From: an uncultured Bacilli bacterium
GTDB taxonomy: Bacteria > Bacillota_I > Bacilli_A > RF39 > UBA660
DNA length: 64,000 bases
Reading direction: 5' to 3'
Assembly: GCA_944331895.1 (NCBI GenBank)
Contig: CALVIX010000004.1
Span: forward strand, 62,001 to 126,000
Made by a program: the position numbers and the translations under genes. Positions within the stretch are counted from its first letter, which is position 1; each line of letters starts with the position of its first letter. This document shows, one piece after another, positions 52,605 to 61,247 of the stretch. The notes under the pieces were generated by a model that was not told the origin of the DNA, made no database searches, and worked only from the letters and a program-made list of their open reading frames with translations.

Positions 52605-52989
52605 GGGGATGTCTAGGTTTCGACGGGATTACTAGGTCTTTTGTGGCAAGTCGGAGGTACACGTTACGTACAAACAGAAAAATAACTGGAAAAAATTTAA
52701 AAAATGTATTAGCTAACATGTTCTCTACAAAGAGTGCTGTAGCTTTCGCCTAATTTAAGAAAAGGCATACGCTTCTATTTATTCTTTGCCTACGAGAATA
52801 TCTAGGGGTTCATCAAAGTAGGATATAGCAATTTTTCGTCTAAGAAAATTGTGGAACTTTATTAGACTTACGAAAAGATAAGTTGTTGATTCCTCACATC
52901 TTTTCGGACAATGAACGAATCAACTAAACTTGTAGAAGCAGAAGGGATGGTAGTTTCGGACATCGGTTCAAGTCCGATCATCTCCACCA
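52605..52989 (+). ncRNA. ssrA: tmRNA (SsrA), with an AFA-ending tag
   Basis: One-piece tmRNA. The 5' GGGGATG pairs with CATCTCC at the 3' end, followed by encoded A and CCA; the T-arm is GGTTCAAGTCC. The tag frame runs from about GGA 52688 to the TAA at 52751-52753: GKNLKN at the start and SAVAFA at the end, 21 codons if GGA is the resume codon. Ordinary Bacilli tags end in ALAA; endings in AFA are known from Mollicutes, where Lon rather than ClpXP degrades tagged proteins. The following text shows pseudoknot-like repeats up to ~52900. Confidence 0.96.
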
Positions 52990-53001
52990 TTGGAAAATTA
53001 G

Positions 53002-53025
53002 ACGAACTAGTGATAGTTCGTTTTT
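53002..53025 (+). terminator. Terminator of ssrA
   Basis: ACGAACTA-GTGA-TAGTTCGT hairpin with five T. Confidence 0.88.
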
Positions 53026-53044
53026 ATATGCATTTGAGAGTCAC

Positions 53045-53074
53045 AAAAACCTAAGTGATTTCACTTAGGTTTTT
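53045..53074. terminator. Bidirectional terminator at the 3' end of the TraG-like fragment
   Basis: A 14-bp perfect inverted repeat (53045-53058 and 53061-53074) with A and T flanks; it follows the stop codon of the minus-strand fragment. Confidence 0.85.
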
Positions 53075-53077
53075 ATA

Positions 53078-53863
53078 TTACATTGAAATGTTATTGTTTT
53101 GAATGTGTGGAATTTCTATTTTTTGGTTAGAAAAGTTCCAATTCATTTGATAATCTGGCAATAACTTTGTTTTAATTGGCATCATTCTTGGAATTAAAAT
53201 AACTGCTTCGAATTGTTTCATCATTTTTAATTCTTCTACTGTAATCAGTGGGATGACCATACCGTGTTCTTCTTTATTACCACACATTTTACTAATTTCT
53301 TCTAATGTTTCCATATTGTTAGATAACAAATAGATTATGTTTCTGAATGTCATTTTAATAATTTCAGCATCTTCTTTTCCATATAGATTTGTAAGTGCTT
53401 GCAAACTTTGAATTAAGGCAGTGATTCGAATAGAAAGTCCACGTGAATAGCTTGCGATATTATTAAAATTAACAATGGGCATAAGTTTATCAAATTCATC
53501 TAAGATGATATCCGTACCATGCTTTTGATTGCTGTATAGTCGAATTGTTTGATATGCTTGATCTATGAACATCGGAATGAGAACGCTACTATATGAACTA
53601 GTGCCACTGATCATAAATACTGCTGTTTTTTCTGTGGCGATTGTTTTAAAATCGAAATCCGTACATGCAGTCATATTAGAAAATTGTACTCTTGAAATAT
53701 ATTTTTTCAATTTTTGATTGGTAACAGATAAAATACTTCCTTTGGTTTCAGGTGGAGCTAATAACGTTCCAACTAAATTCATGTAGATTGTAGAAGTATG
53801 ATCTAAACTATCCATTAACTCTTTTGCGTCGCTTATGTCAGAATCTTTTTTGGTTTCTTGCAA
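53078..53863 (-). pseudogene. Truncated VirD4/TraG-type conjugation coupling ATPase
   Basis: About 261 residues matching the C-terminal part of VirD4/TraG-type coupling proteins of Firmicutes conjugative elements: LIPMFIDQAYQTIRLYSNQKHGTDIILDEFDKLMPI (Walker B with the DEFD acidic pair), SYSRGLSIRITALIQSLQALTNLYGKEDAEII and FRNIIYLLSNNMETLEEISKMCGNKEE. The N-terminal membrane helices and Walker A of these ~600-aa proteins are absent; the frame starts at a TTG with no ribosome site and no other conjugation gene adjoins. It is therefore a remnant of an integrative conjugative element, lying 90 nt after the ssrA 3' end. Confidence 0.82.
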
Positions 53864-53864
53864 T

Positions 53865-54122
53865 TCACATGAGAATGTAAAAATCGCTCTCTTTCATGGT
53901 TTTCACTCGATCGAATATTATAGTGAGGTATTTCGTTCGATGATTGGAGTAAGTCCTAGAATGTATAAAAAATTTGTTCTATATCGTGATTACGAAAACG
54001 AAAGCGATTATGACCGAATGACAACCTCGATTGTTCGACTGCAATCGGTCAGAAACTTTGTAAATCAATATCTGACTCGTAGAAAGCCATCGAAATTACC
54101 AGTTAAGAAAATTCAGCTATAA
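53865..54122 (+). pseudogene. AraC-family regulator remnant (C-terminal HTH)
   Basis: The frame reads NVKIALFHGFHSIEYYSEVFRSMIGVSPRMYKKFV, the second helix-turn-helix of AraC/XylS regulators (IA..GF.s..YFs..F....G.sP..yR), then a polar tail ending KLPVKKIQL. The first HTH and the effector domain are missing: upstream the frame runs antisense into the TraG-like fragment, and there is no ribosome site. The join at about 53860-53870 marks a recombination scar. The fragment lies just before the ABC transporter genes, which an intact regulator might once have controlled. Confidence 0.55.
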
Positions 54123-54180
54123 TTATCTATCTATTTTTATTGGATAGTGTTATAATGATAGTGAGAATAGAGGTGGAAAA

Positions 54181-54882
54181 ATGCCTTATATAGAATTAAA
54201 AGATGTCAAAAAAGAATATCAGATGGGAGAAGTAAAAATTACCGCCTTAGCTGGAGTTGATTTTTCTGTGGAAAAAGGGGAACTGGTTGTCGTACTAGGT
54301 CCATCAGGAGCAGGGAAGACGACGGTTTTAAATATCCTTGGTGGTATGGATACGTGTGATAGTGGTCATATTTATGTAGACGGAAACGATGTGTCTCAGT
54401 ATTCTCGTCGTAAATTAGTAGAATATCGTAGATTTGATATTGGGTTTGTATTTCAGTTTTACAATTTAGTTCAAAATTTAACGGCTTTAGAAAATGTAGA
54501 ACTTGCAAGTCAAATATGTAAGAATCCATTAGATCCAGTAAAGGTGATGGATCAAGTTGGATTGAAAGGAAGGTTGAAAAACTTTCCTGCACAGCTTTCA
54601 GGAGGGGAGCAACAGCGTGTTGCAATCGCACGTGCGATTGCGAAGAATCCGAAATTGTTATTGTGTGACGAACCGACAGGTGCTTTGGACTCTAAGACGG
54701 GAAAGAGAATTTTAGAATTGTTGCAAAAGACATCTCACGAAATGGGGATGACGACAATCATCATCACTCATAATGCGATGATTGCAGAGATTGCCGATCG
54801 CGTTGTTCGGATGAAAAATGGTAAAATTATCGAAGAAACATTAAATGATCATCCGTTACCAGTTTCGGAGATTGATTGGTAA
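54181..54882 (+). CDS. ABC transporter ATP-binding protein, MacB/LolD type
   Basis: A 233-residue ATPase: Walker [10 protein letters not shown] (~40), Q-loop in [21 protein letters not shown], signature [36 protein letters not shown] with Walker B, and the H-loop in [16 protein letters not shown]. This is the MacB/FtsE-like branch, whose partners are FtsX-fold permeases that act as mechanotransmitters. GAGGTGG precedes the ATG. The stop overlaps the permease ATG by one base (TAATG). Confidence 0.95.
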   Translation: MPYIELKDVKKEYQMGEVKITALAGVDFSVEKGELVVVLGPSGAGKTTVLNILGGMDTCDSGHIYVDGNDVSQYSRRKLVEYRRFDIGFVFQFYNLVQNLTALENVELASQICKNPLDPVKVMDQVGLKGRLKNFPAQLSGGEQQRVAIARAIAKNPKLLLCDEPTGALDSKTGKRILELLQKTSHEMGMTTIIITHNAMIAEIADRVVRMKNGKIIEETLNDHPLPVSEIDW

Positions 54883-57458
54883 TGAAATTATTATATAAAG
54901 ATGCAATTCTAAAAATTAAAGGGTCCTTTGGAAGATTTTTATCAGTTTTACTCATTGTGGCATTAGGAGTAGGTTTTTTTGCTGGGCTTAGAGAAGCTAC
55001 TCCGGATATGTTTTATACTTTAGATCATTATTATGACGAGCATAACTTAACGGATTTTAAAATTGTCAGTACAGCAGGACTGACTGAGGATGATGTCGAA
55101 TCTTTAAAAGAACTAGATCATGTGGAAAAAGTAGTTCCTAGTTATTCTGTTGATGCATTGGAAGATGGGAATGCGATTAGAATTCATGCGCTCGAAGACG
55201 ATATCAATCAAGTGAGACTCGTAGATGGTAGAATGCCAAAAGAAAAGAACGAGTGTCTAGGTGATAGCACCCACTATAAAGTTGGAGATACGATTACGTT
55301 AGATTCGGACAGCGTAAGTGATCAGTTAGAAGAAGCTCAATATCGAGTGGTAGGAACAATAGATTCTGTTCTGTATACTGGAGTTGAGAAAGGTATTTCT
55401 ACCGTCGGGAATGGGAAGTTAAATTCCTTTGTATTTGTTTTGAAGGAGAACTTTAAGATCCCATATTATACGGAAGTGTATTTGACTGCAAAAAATACCA
55501 AAGAGGAAGAATCTTATTCAGATGCTTATGAGGAAAAAAGAGAATATTTAAATCAAGAACTTTTAGAGTTAAAACCAATTCGCGAAACAAAAAGATATGA
55601 AGAATTAAAAGAACAGGCAGCAAGTCAGATTTTATTATTAGAACAATCGATCGCTTCGCAAAGACAAAAAATTACGGAAATGGCACAGTATGGCATTCGA
55701 CCTTCTCAGGAAGAAAGGGAGATTTGGAACCAACAGATCCAGTTGATGGAAGAGCAGGTAACACTGGCAAAACAAGAATTAGAAACATTGCCGAAACCAG
55801 AATGGTATCTACTAGATCGTACAGATCAAACAGGATACACTTCACTTCGTGACGACATCAACAAAGTAGATGCGATCGCGCAAATTTTTCCGGTATTTTT
55901 TATACTGGTTGCTGCACTCATGTGTTTTAATACGATGACGCGCATGATTGAAGAAGAAAGAACGCAAATTGGTATTTTATCTTCGCTTGGGTATAGTCGT
56001 CTAAAAATTATTCATAGTTATATTTTCTATGTTTTGATTGCGACTATCTTAGGTGTTACGATTGGATTATCGATAGGATATACGACGATTCCAAATATCA
56101 TTTATAATATTTATCATTCAAATTATATTTTGCCTGATTTAATTGTCCAGGTAAAATGGGGACCATTTGCCCTCATCGTAGGTATTACAATTTTGCTCAT
56201 GTGCCTTGTTACGATATTTGCCGTGATGAAAGAATTGAGTGAAAGACCTGCCGTTTTGCTTCGACCAAAGGCACCCAAAATGGGAAAGACCGTGTTATTA
56301 GAACGTATTCCTATATTGTGGAAGCATTTTACGTTTACATGGAAGGTTACGAGTAGGAACATATTCCGATATAAAAAACGTGTTTTTATGACAGTTATTG
56401 GTATATTAGGATGTACCGCATTACTTTTAACTGGTTTTGGACTTAGAGATGATATCAATCGATTAGGTAGTTTACAATACGGCGAGTTAATCCATTATGA
56501 TGCGGTTGTGGGGTTAAAAACAAAAGCGACAACGATCGCGCCTGAGCTACAGCAGGTATTTGCGAAATCCAAGGTCGAAAAGACGATTTCAATTTATCAA
56601 GAGACGATGAAATTTTATGCGGAAGAAGAGAATCATGACGTATATATGATGGCTTTTCCAAGTAATGAGGATGTTTCTGAACTTATTACACTGCGATTAC
56701 CAGAAGATCAAGAAGAAGTGAAAATACAAGATGACGGAGTTGTGATTACGGCGAAAATGGCACAACTATTAGGTGCAGAGAAAGATGATTTTATCAAAGT
56801 ACGCAATAGTCAAAACGAGTTATTTGTGTTACATGTGACGGATGTGATCGAAAATTATACGATGCATTATATCTACATGAATGAAGTATATTATAAGGAA
56901 ATTTTTGGAGATGACATGCAGTATAATGTCGTTATGACAAAAGGATTAGATGTCAAGGAAGATACGTTCGCACAAGATTTGATCAATAGTGGCATGGTCA
57001 CATCTGTGAATTTTACAAGTGATAATACCGTACTATTTGATCGCATGGTAGATGGCTTAAATCAAATTATATATTTGATTATTATTGCTGCTTCCATGCT
57101 TGCGTTTGTCGTGCTTTATAATTTGACTGCAATTAACATTATGGAGAGAATGCGGGAAATCGCTACATTGAAAGTGCTTGGCTTTTACGATAAAGAGGTA
57201 TCTAGTTACGTATATCGAGAGACATTCTTGTTAACAGTTATCGGAAGTCTAATCGGACTTGTGGCTGGAATTGCTCTACATCGATATGTGATGTTAGTGG
57301 CAGAGACAGATGATATTATGTTTTTAAAACAGATTGAACCACTAAGTTATCTTTATGCTTTTGTAATTACGATACTATTGAGCGCTGTGATTCAAATATT
57401 TACGTATTTTAAGTTAAAAAAGATCGATATGATCTCATCTTTGAAATCGGTAGAATAG
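54882..57458 (+). CDS. ABC transporter permease with two FtsX/MacB-type domains
   Basis: An 858-residue permease. An N-terminal helix (~15-38: GRFLSVLLIVALGVGFFAGLREATP) is followed by a large extracytoplasmic domain containing a coiled coil (~215-300: LKEQAASQILLLEQSIASQRQKITEM), the first FtsX bundle (~325-455), a second outside domain (~495-700) and the second FtsX bundle (~705-850). It forms a MacB-like complex with the ATPase upstream. Such Firmicutes pairs export or sense peptides, or control cell-wall hydrolases. ATG 54882 is set by the one-base overlap. Confidence 0.92.
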   Translation: MKLLYKDAILKIKGSFGRFLSVLLIVALGVGFFAGLREATPDMFYTLDHYYDEHNLTDFKIVSTAGLTEDDVESLKELDHVEKVVPSYSVDALEDGNAIRIHALEDDINQVRLVDGRMPKEKNECLGDSTHYKVGDTITLDSDSVSDQLEEAQYRVVGTIDSVLYTGVEKGISTVGNGKLNSFVFVLKENFKIPYYTEVYLTAKNTKEEESYSDAYEEKREYLNQELLELKPIRETKRYEELKEQAASQILLLEQSIASQRQKITEMAQYGIRPSQEEREIWNQQIQLMEEQVTLAKQELETLPKPEWYLLDRTDQTGYTSLRDDINKVDAIAQIFPVFFILVAALMCFNTMTRMIEEERTQIGILSSLGYSRLKIIHSYIFYVLIATILGVTIGLSIGYTTIPNIIYNIYHSNYILPDLIVQVKWGPFALIVGITILLMCLVTIFAVMKELSERPAVLLRPKAPKMGKTVLLERIPILWKHFTFTWKVTSRNIFRYKKRVFMTVIGILGCTALLLTGFGLRDDINRLGSLQYGELIHYDAVVGLKTKATTIAPELQQVFAKSKVEKTISIYQETMKFYAEEENHDVYMMAFPSNEDVSELITLRLPEDQEEVKIQDDGVVITAKMAQLLGAEKDDFIKVRNSQNELFVLHVTDVIENYTMHYIYMNEVYYKEIFGDDMQYNVVMTKGLDVKEDTFAQDLINSGMVTSVNFTSDNTVLFDRMVDGLNQIIYLIIIAASMLAFVVLYNLTAINIMERMREIATLKVLGFYDKEVSSYVYRETFLLTVIGSLIGLVAGIALHRYVMLVAETDDIMFLKQIEPLSYLYAFVITILLSAVIQIFTYFKLKKIDMISSLKSVE

Positions 57459-57518
57459 TGATTGTCATAGAAAAAGGTGTTAAGCATATAATATAGTATA
57501 TCTAGCAATAGATATGAG

Positions 57519-57550
57519 GGAAACTCGTAGTGTTACGGTTTCCTTTTTTT
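57519..57550 (+). terminator. Terminator of the MacB-like operon
   Basis: GGAAAC-(T)-CGTA / TACG-GTTTCC stem followed by seven T. The remaining ~100 nt to the next gene hold only a probable promoter (TATAAT near 57621). Confidence 0.8.
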
Positions 57551-57651
57551 GTCTGAATTTTCCAGTGTAAAGTGATGTGTAAGAATGGATTGATCTCTAT
57601 ACTTTAGCGACATATTTTGATATAATATAACAAGAGAATAGGAGGAATAGA

Positions 57652-60600
57652 ATGAAGAGAATATTAAATATTGTACTTTCATGCGCTATATTATTTTCAT
57701 GCTTTATTCCACCTTTTGAATACTCGGAAGTGAAAGCAGCAACTGTAGATGTCTATGGAATTGTTAACTTTAAAGCTGGTGGATGCCGAGTTGTAGAATA
57801 TACTGATGTCAATTCTGGGAAACAAGGTTATTTGAATTCTTGTAGTGCAGCTGATGGAGCTTATCTTGGAACTGATAGTTTAGGAAGATATATATTTAAA
57901 GTTGCAGGAGTTGCAGGAGTTTTAAATAGTAACGATGGAACGACAGTAGAACCATTTTATCTATCAAATGGACAAGAAAATACAAAATTATATAATTCTT
58001 TTTATCGTAAAGAAAACGGATTATTAAAGCACTATATCAACGTCGATACGACAAATTATTATGGATATAATACCATCACACTTGGAATCGAAGATGTCGG
58101 ATTACAGGAAAATGTCGTTTATTATAGTTATGATGGACATTATTTCTATACGGATTTTAGAGCAATGATCGACGATTATATGAATGGTGGTTATGCTCAT
58201 TCTGTAAATCCTAATAATCCATATTATAATTATTATCAATATATTTCACATCGTAGTATTAGCAATCACTCGGTTGATAACATGAAAGATTATATTCAAT
58301 CGATGTACAGTAAGAAGCCAAGTTCGTTTGTCGATACAGATGGCAACGGAATTCACGATTATGCGAATGAATCTCAATTATACGGCGAAGAATTATCGTT
58401 TATGGAAAGCCAAAATATCTACGGGGCAACCGCATATTTAATGTATGGTGTCGCTAGTAACGAGAGTGCTGGTGGACGTAGTAGAATGTCGATCAATCGA
58501 AATAACTTGTTTGGACATGCAGCTTATGATGGAAATACTTCTGCTGCAACGGTATATAGTGCTCCATCTCAAAGCATTTTGACACATGCCAAAAAATATG
58601 TTTCTGAGGGATATTTAGATCCTTGTGACGGTAATTCAATTGGAAATAATGGATACCAAGCAAATTTATGTGGTAAAGGAAGATATAATGGATCCCATCT
58701 TGGTGATAAAGCAAGTGGTTTAAATGTAAAATATGCTTCTGATCCTTATTGGGGAGAAAAAGCTGCTGCAAATTATTATCAGGCAGACGCGAAGAATTCA
58801 TTGAAAGATTATAAGAAGTATACAATAGGAATTAAAGGAAACAATGTTAGTTATCCAATCTATAAAGAAGCGGATCCGAGTTCAACAGTGTTATATTGGA
58901 CTGGAACTGTAGTTAACTATCCATTTTTGATTTTAGAAACAGTGACTGGACCTGTCATGAATGGAAGCAATGTATGGTACAAAATTCAAACTGATCCAAC
59001 GCTAAGTAGCGATAGAACTAGAATTGTTCAGGACTATGGAAATTATGATCACAATAATAACTATGCATATATTCATTCAAGCGCCGTACATATTTTAAAA
59101 CCAGGAACGCAGAGCGCAAAAAATAGATATCGTATTACATTCGATCCGGCTGGAGGAACATGGTCAATCGATCAATCGACAGGAGTAAAAACAGTAACAG
59201 CAGAAGAATATACGACGCCAACGATCGATACGCCATATAAAGCAGGATACACATTCTTAGGATGGCAGACGGAACTCATGGCTGCAACAGAAGATACAAC
59301 TTATGTTGCGCAGTGGAGAAGTAATAGTGCTTATGAAATCACATTCAATGCGGATGGTGGAACATTCAGTGATGGTTCAGGAACGAAAAAAGTGGCAGCA
59401 AATCCTGGAGAAGTTCCAACGATCGAATCACCTACAAAAGAAGGATTTACATTTGCCGGATGGACACCAATGGTTACAGCAGCAACAGGGAATGCGACAT
59501 ATACGGCAATGTGGAAAAAGATAGCAACTTATGATATTACATTCGACGCAAATGGTGGAACTTTTAAAGATGGAAATGCAAAACAAACGCAAACATTACA
59601 ACAAGGAGTCATGCCAACAGAACCAGAAGCGCCAACAAGGGCAGGTTATATTTTCAAAGGTTGGGATAAAGAAATAACAACTGCAACGGAAAATACAACT
59701 TATAAAGCAGTATGGGAACAAGAAAAAAAGACTTTCCAAATTACATTCGATGCGAATGGTGGTGTCTTTGAAGATGGAAAAACTACACAAGTTGTAGATG
59801 TGTTAGAAGGAAATATTCCTGAAACACCAAAAAGTCCAACGAAAAAAGGATATCGCTTCGCTGGATGGGATAAAGAGGTTACAGCAGTAACAGAAAATAC
59901 AACATATACGGCTTCTTGGGAAGCGATAAAGACATATGCAATTACATTTGATGCGAATGGCGGAACTTTCGAAAATGGAAAAGATCAAGTGATCGTAAAC
60001 ATAGAAGAAAATACAAGGCCATCTGCACCAACGCCAACAAAGGAAGGTTATGTTTTCCAGGGATGGGATAAAGAAATTGAAATTGCAACGGAGAATACAA
60101 CATACACGGCAATATGGAAAGAATTATCGCTAGATGATTTAGAAGAAAGAGAAGGACTATATTACTTTGATTCGCTAAAAGAAACAAAAAACAAATTACA
60201 AATCAAAGGATATCATGCTATAAGAGGAATTGATCATACTCTAGAAGAAGAAATATCGTTTTATTTAGTTTTAAAAAATTTAACAACAGAAGAAGAATTT
60301 ACTCAAGAGTTGAATAGAATTACAGACAAAAGCGAAATCACAAGACCAGTATTTAGTAGTGATGGCAAAGATTATACTTATTCATGGTATAAAGGAAATA
60401 TTGACATTGATGAATTACCTGATGGCGATTATGAACTTTATATTGTAACAGAAAACAATAATTACTATGCAAGGACAAGAATTAATAACAAAGTTTTAAA
60501 AGAGCAAGTAGCAGAATTTACAAGTCAAAAAACATTAACGACAAGAAACGATTATCGCAATCCAGAAATGCCTCTACAATTTGTAATAAGAAGTAAAAAA

Positions 60601-61071
60601 ATTGCTGATAAGACCGCAAACAGTGTTTATAATCAATATACACAGTATCGTACTTTTGCTATTGAAAATAATAAATTACATATCAAAGGTACAGCTTATT
60701 CTATAGGAATGAATCTAGCAGAATCTGAGCAAGTTAATAGACGGATTATCTTTGAAAACCAAGAAGACTATACAACATATAGTTATGATTTAGGAAGTAT
60801 AACAAATGGGATGTACAAAGTAGGAGCAACACTAAATGATGGTTTAGATAAAACTAGAGCTTGGTTTGATAGTACAGTAGATATTTCAGATATTCCAAAA
60901 GGAACATATACTATCTATATCGCAACAGAAAGTAATGTTAGTGATTATAGTGAATTAACAGAACTTCTAGCTAGAAACTTAGATGATGTAGTATTAAATA
61001 CAGATGGAAAAACCTATAGTTTTACAATTGATACAAATGAAAGATATAGAATAGAAATGAATGTAGAATAA
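57652..61071 (+). CDS. Secreted glucosaminidase-type autolysin with InlB B-repeats
   Basis: A 1139-residue secreted protein. Signal peptide ~1-32 (ends VKAA). A GH73-type N-acetylglucosaminidase domain is at ~230-400 (SFMESQNIYGATAYLMYGVASNESAGGRSRMSINRNNLFGH; likely catalytic Glu in NESA), with SH3-like strands at ~400-485. Five InlB/Listeria-Bacteroides B-repeats follow at ~493-823 (TFDANGGTF ... GYxFxGWDKE ... ENTTYTAxW). Two homologous beta-rich modules form the C-terminus (~830-965 and ~985-1135). No LPXTG motif is seen, so attachment is not covalent by that route. AGGAGGA precedes the ATG. Cuts glycan strands in the cell wall; the repeats probably bind surface polymers. Confidence 0.92.
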   Translation: MKRILNIVLSCAILFSCFIPPFEYSEVKAATVDVYGIVNFKAGGCRVVEYTDVNSGKQGYLNSCSAADGAYLGTDSLGRYIFKVAGVAGVLNSNDGTTVEPFYLSNGQENTKLYNSFYRKENGLLKHYINVDTTNYYGYNTITLGIEDVGLQENVVYYSYDGHYFYTDFRAMIDDYMNGGYAHSVNPNNPYYNYYQYISHRSISNHSVDNMKDYIQSMYSKKPSSFVDTDGNGIHDYANESQLYGEELSFMESQNIYGATAYLMYGVASNESAGGRSRMSINRNNLFGHAAYDGNTSAATVYSAPSQSILTHAKKYVSEGYLDPCDGNSIGNNGYQANLCGKGRYNGSHLGDKASGLNVKYASDPYWGEKAAANYYQADAKNSLKDYKKYTIGIKGNNVSYPIYKEADPSSTVLYWTGTVVNYPFLILETVTGPVMNGSNVWYKIQTDPTLSSDRTRIVQDYGNYDHNNNYAYIHSSAVHILKPGTQSAKNRYRITFDPAGGTWSIDQSTGVKTVTAEEYTTPTIDTPYKAGYTFLGWQTELMAATEDTTYVAQWRSNSAYEITFNADGGTFSDGSGTKKVAANPGEVPTIESPTKEGFTFAGWTPMVTAATGNATYTAMWKKIATYDITFDANGGTFKDGNAKQTQTLQQGVMPTEPEAPTRAGYIFKGWDKEITTATENTTYKAVWEQEKKTFQITFDANGGVFEDGKTTQVVDVLEGNIPETPKSPTKKGYRFAGWDKEVTAVTENTTYTASWEAIKTYAITFDANGGTFENGKDQVIVNIEENTRPSAPTPTKEGYVFQGWDKEIEIATENTTYTAIWKELSLDDLEEREGLYYFDSLKETKNKLQIKGYHAIRGIDHTLEEEISFYLVLKNLTTEEEFTQELNRITDKSEITRPVFSSDGKDYTYSWYKGNIDIDELPDGDYELYIVTENNNYYARTRINNKVLKEQVAEFTSQKTLTTRNDYRNPEMPLQFVIRSKKIADKTANSVYNQYTQYRTFAIENNKLHIKGTAYSIGMNLAESEQVNRRIIFENQEDYTTYSYDLGSITNGMYKVGATLNDGLDKTRAWFDSTVDISDIPKGTYTIYIATESNVSDYSELTELLARNLDDVVLNTDGKTYSFTIDTNERYRIEMNVE
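59128..60121 (+). repeat. Five tandem ~200-bp coding repeats (InlB B-repeat family)
   Basis: Units begin at about 59128, 59332, 59530, 59737 and 59935, each opening with codons for (Y/F)xITF(D/N)xxGG and closing with TTYxAxW. Units three to five are closest to each other, the first is most divergent. Copy number may vary between strains. Confidence 0.88.
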
Positions 61072-61087
61072 AAATGTGAGAAGAACT

Positions 61088-61150
61088 AGGTTCTATTAAA
61101 AATTGTATTGGTGTGAAAAGTACTAATACAATTTGGGAACCTGTTTTTTA
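61088..61150 (+). terminator. Compound hairpin terminator of the autolysin gene
   Basis: AGGTTC (61088-61093) pairs with GAACCT (61137-61142) around an inner nine-bp AATTGTATT/AATACAATT stem, followed by GTTTTTTAT. A second tiny hairpin, CCCTA-GAAA-TAGGG, lies at 61153-61166. Confidence 0.7.
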
Positions 61151-61211
61151 TACCCTAGAAATAGGGATTATATCAGTGCTCACCAACACAAATTTTAATA
61201 ATAGTACCAAA

Positions 61212-61247
61212 AAGAAAAGTCTCGCTTAAATGCGAGGCTTTTTTTAT
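61212..61247. terminator. Bidirectional terminator
   Basis: AAAAG-T-CTCGC-TTAAAT-GCGAG-G-CTTTT hairpin with A and T runs, serving the minus-strand PASTA gene and overlapping its end. Confidence 0.85.

Noticed and set aside
53740-53765. Possible attachment repeat of the ssrA 3' end (GGTGGAG)
   Set aside because: Only seven bases match in inverted orientation; too short to call an att site.
54239-54631. 130-codon minus-strand frame
   Set aside because: Antisense to the conserved Walker A to signature region of the ABC ATPase; no independent support.
59128-60121. Regular repeats considered as a CRISPR array or mobile repeat
   Set aside because: Units are ~200 bp, in frame within one gene and encode InlB-type protein repeats.
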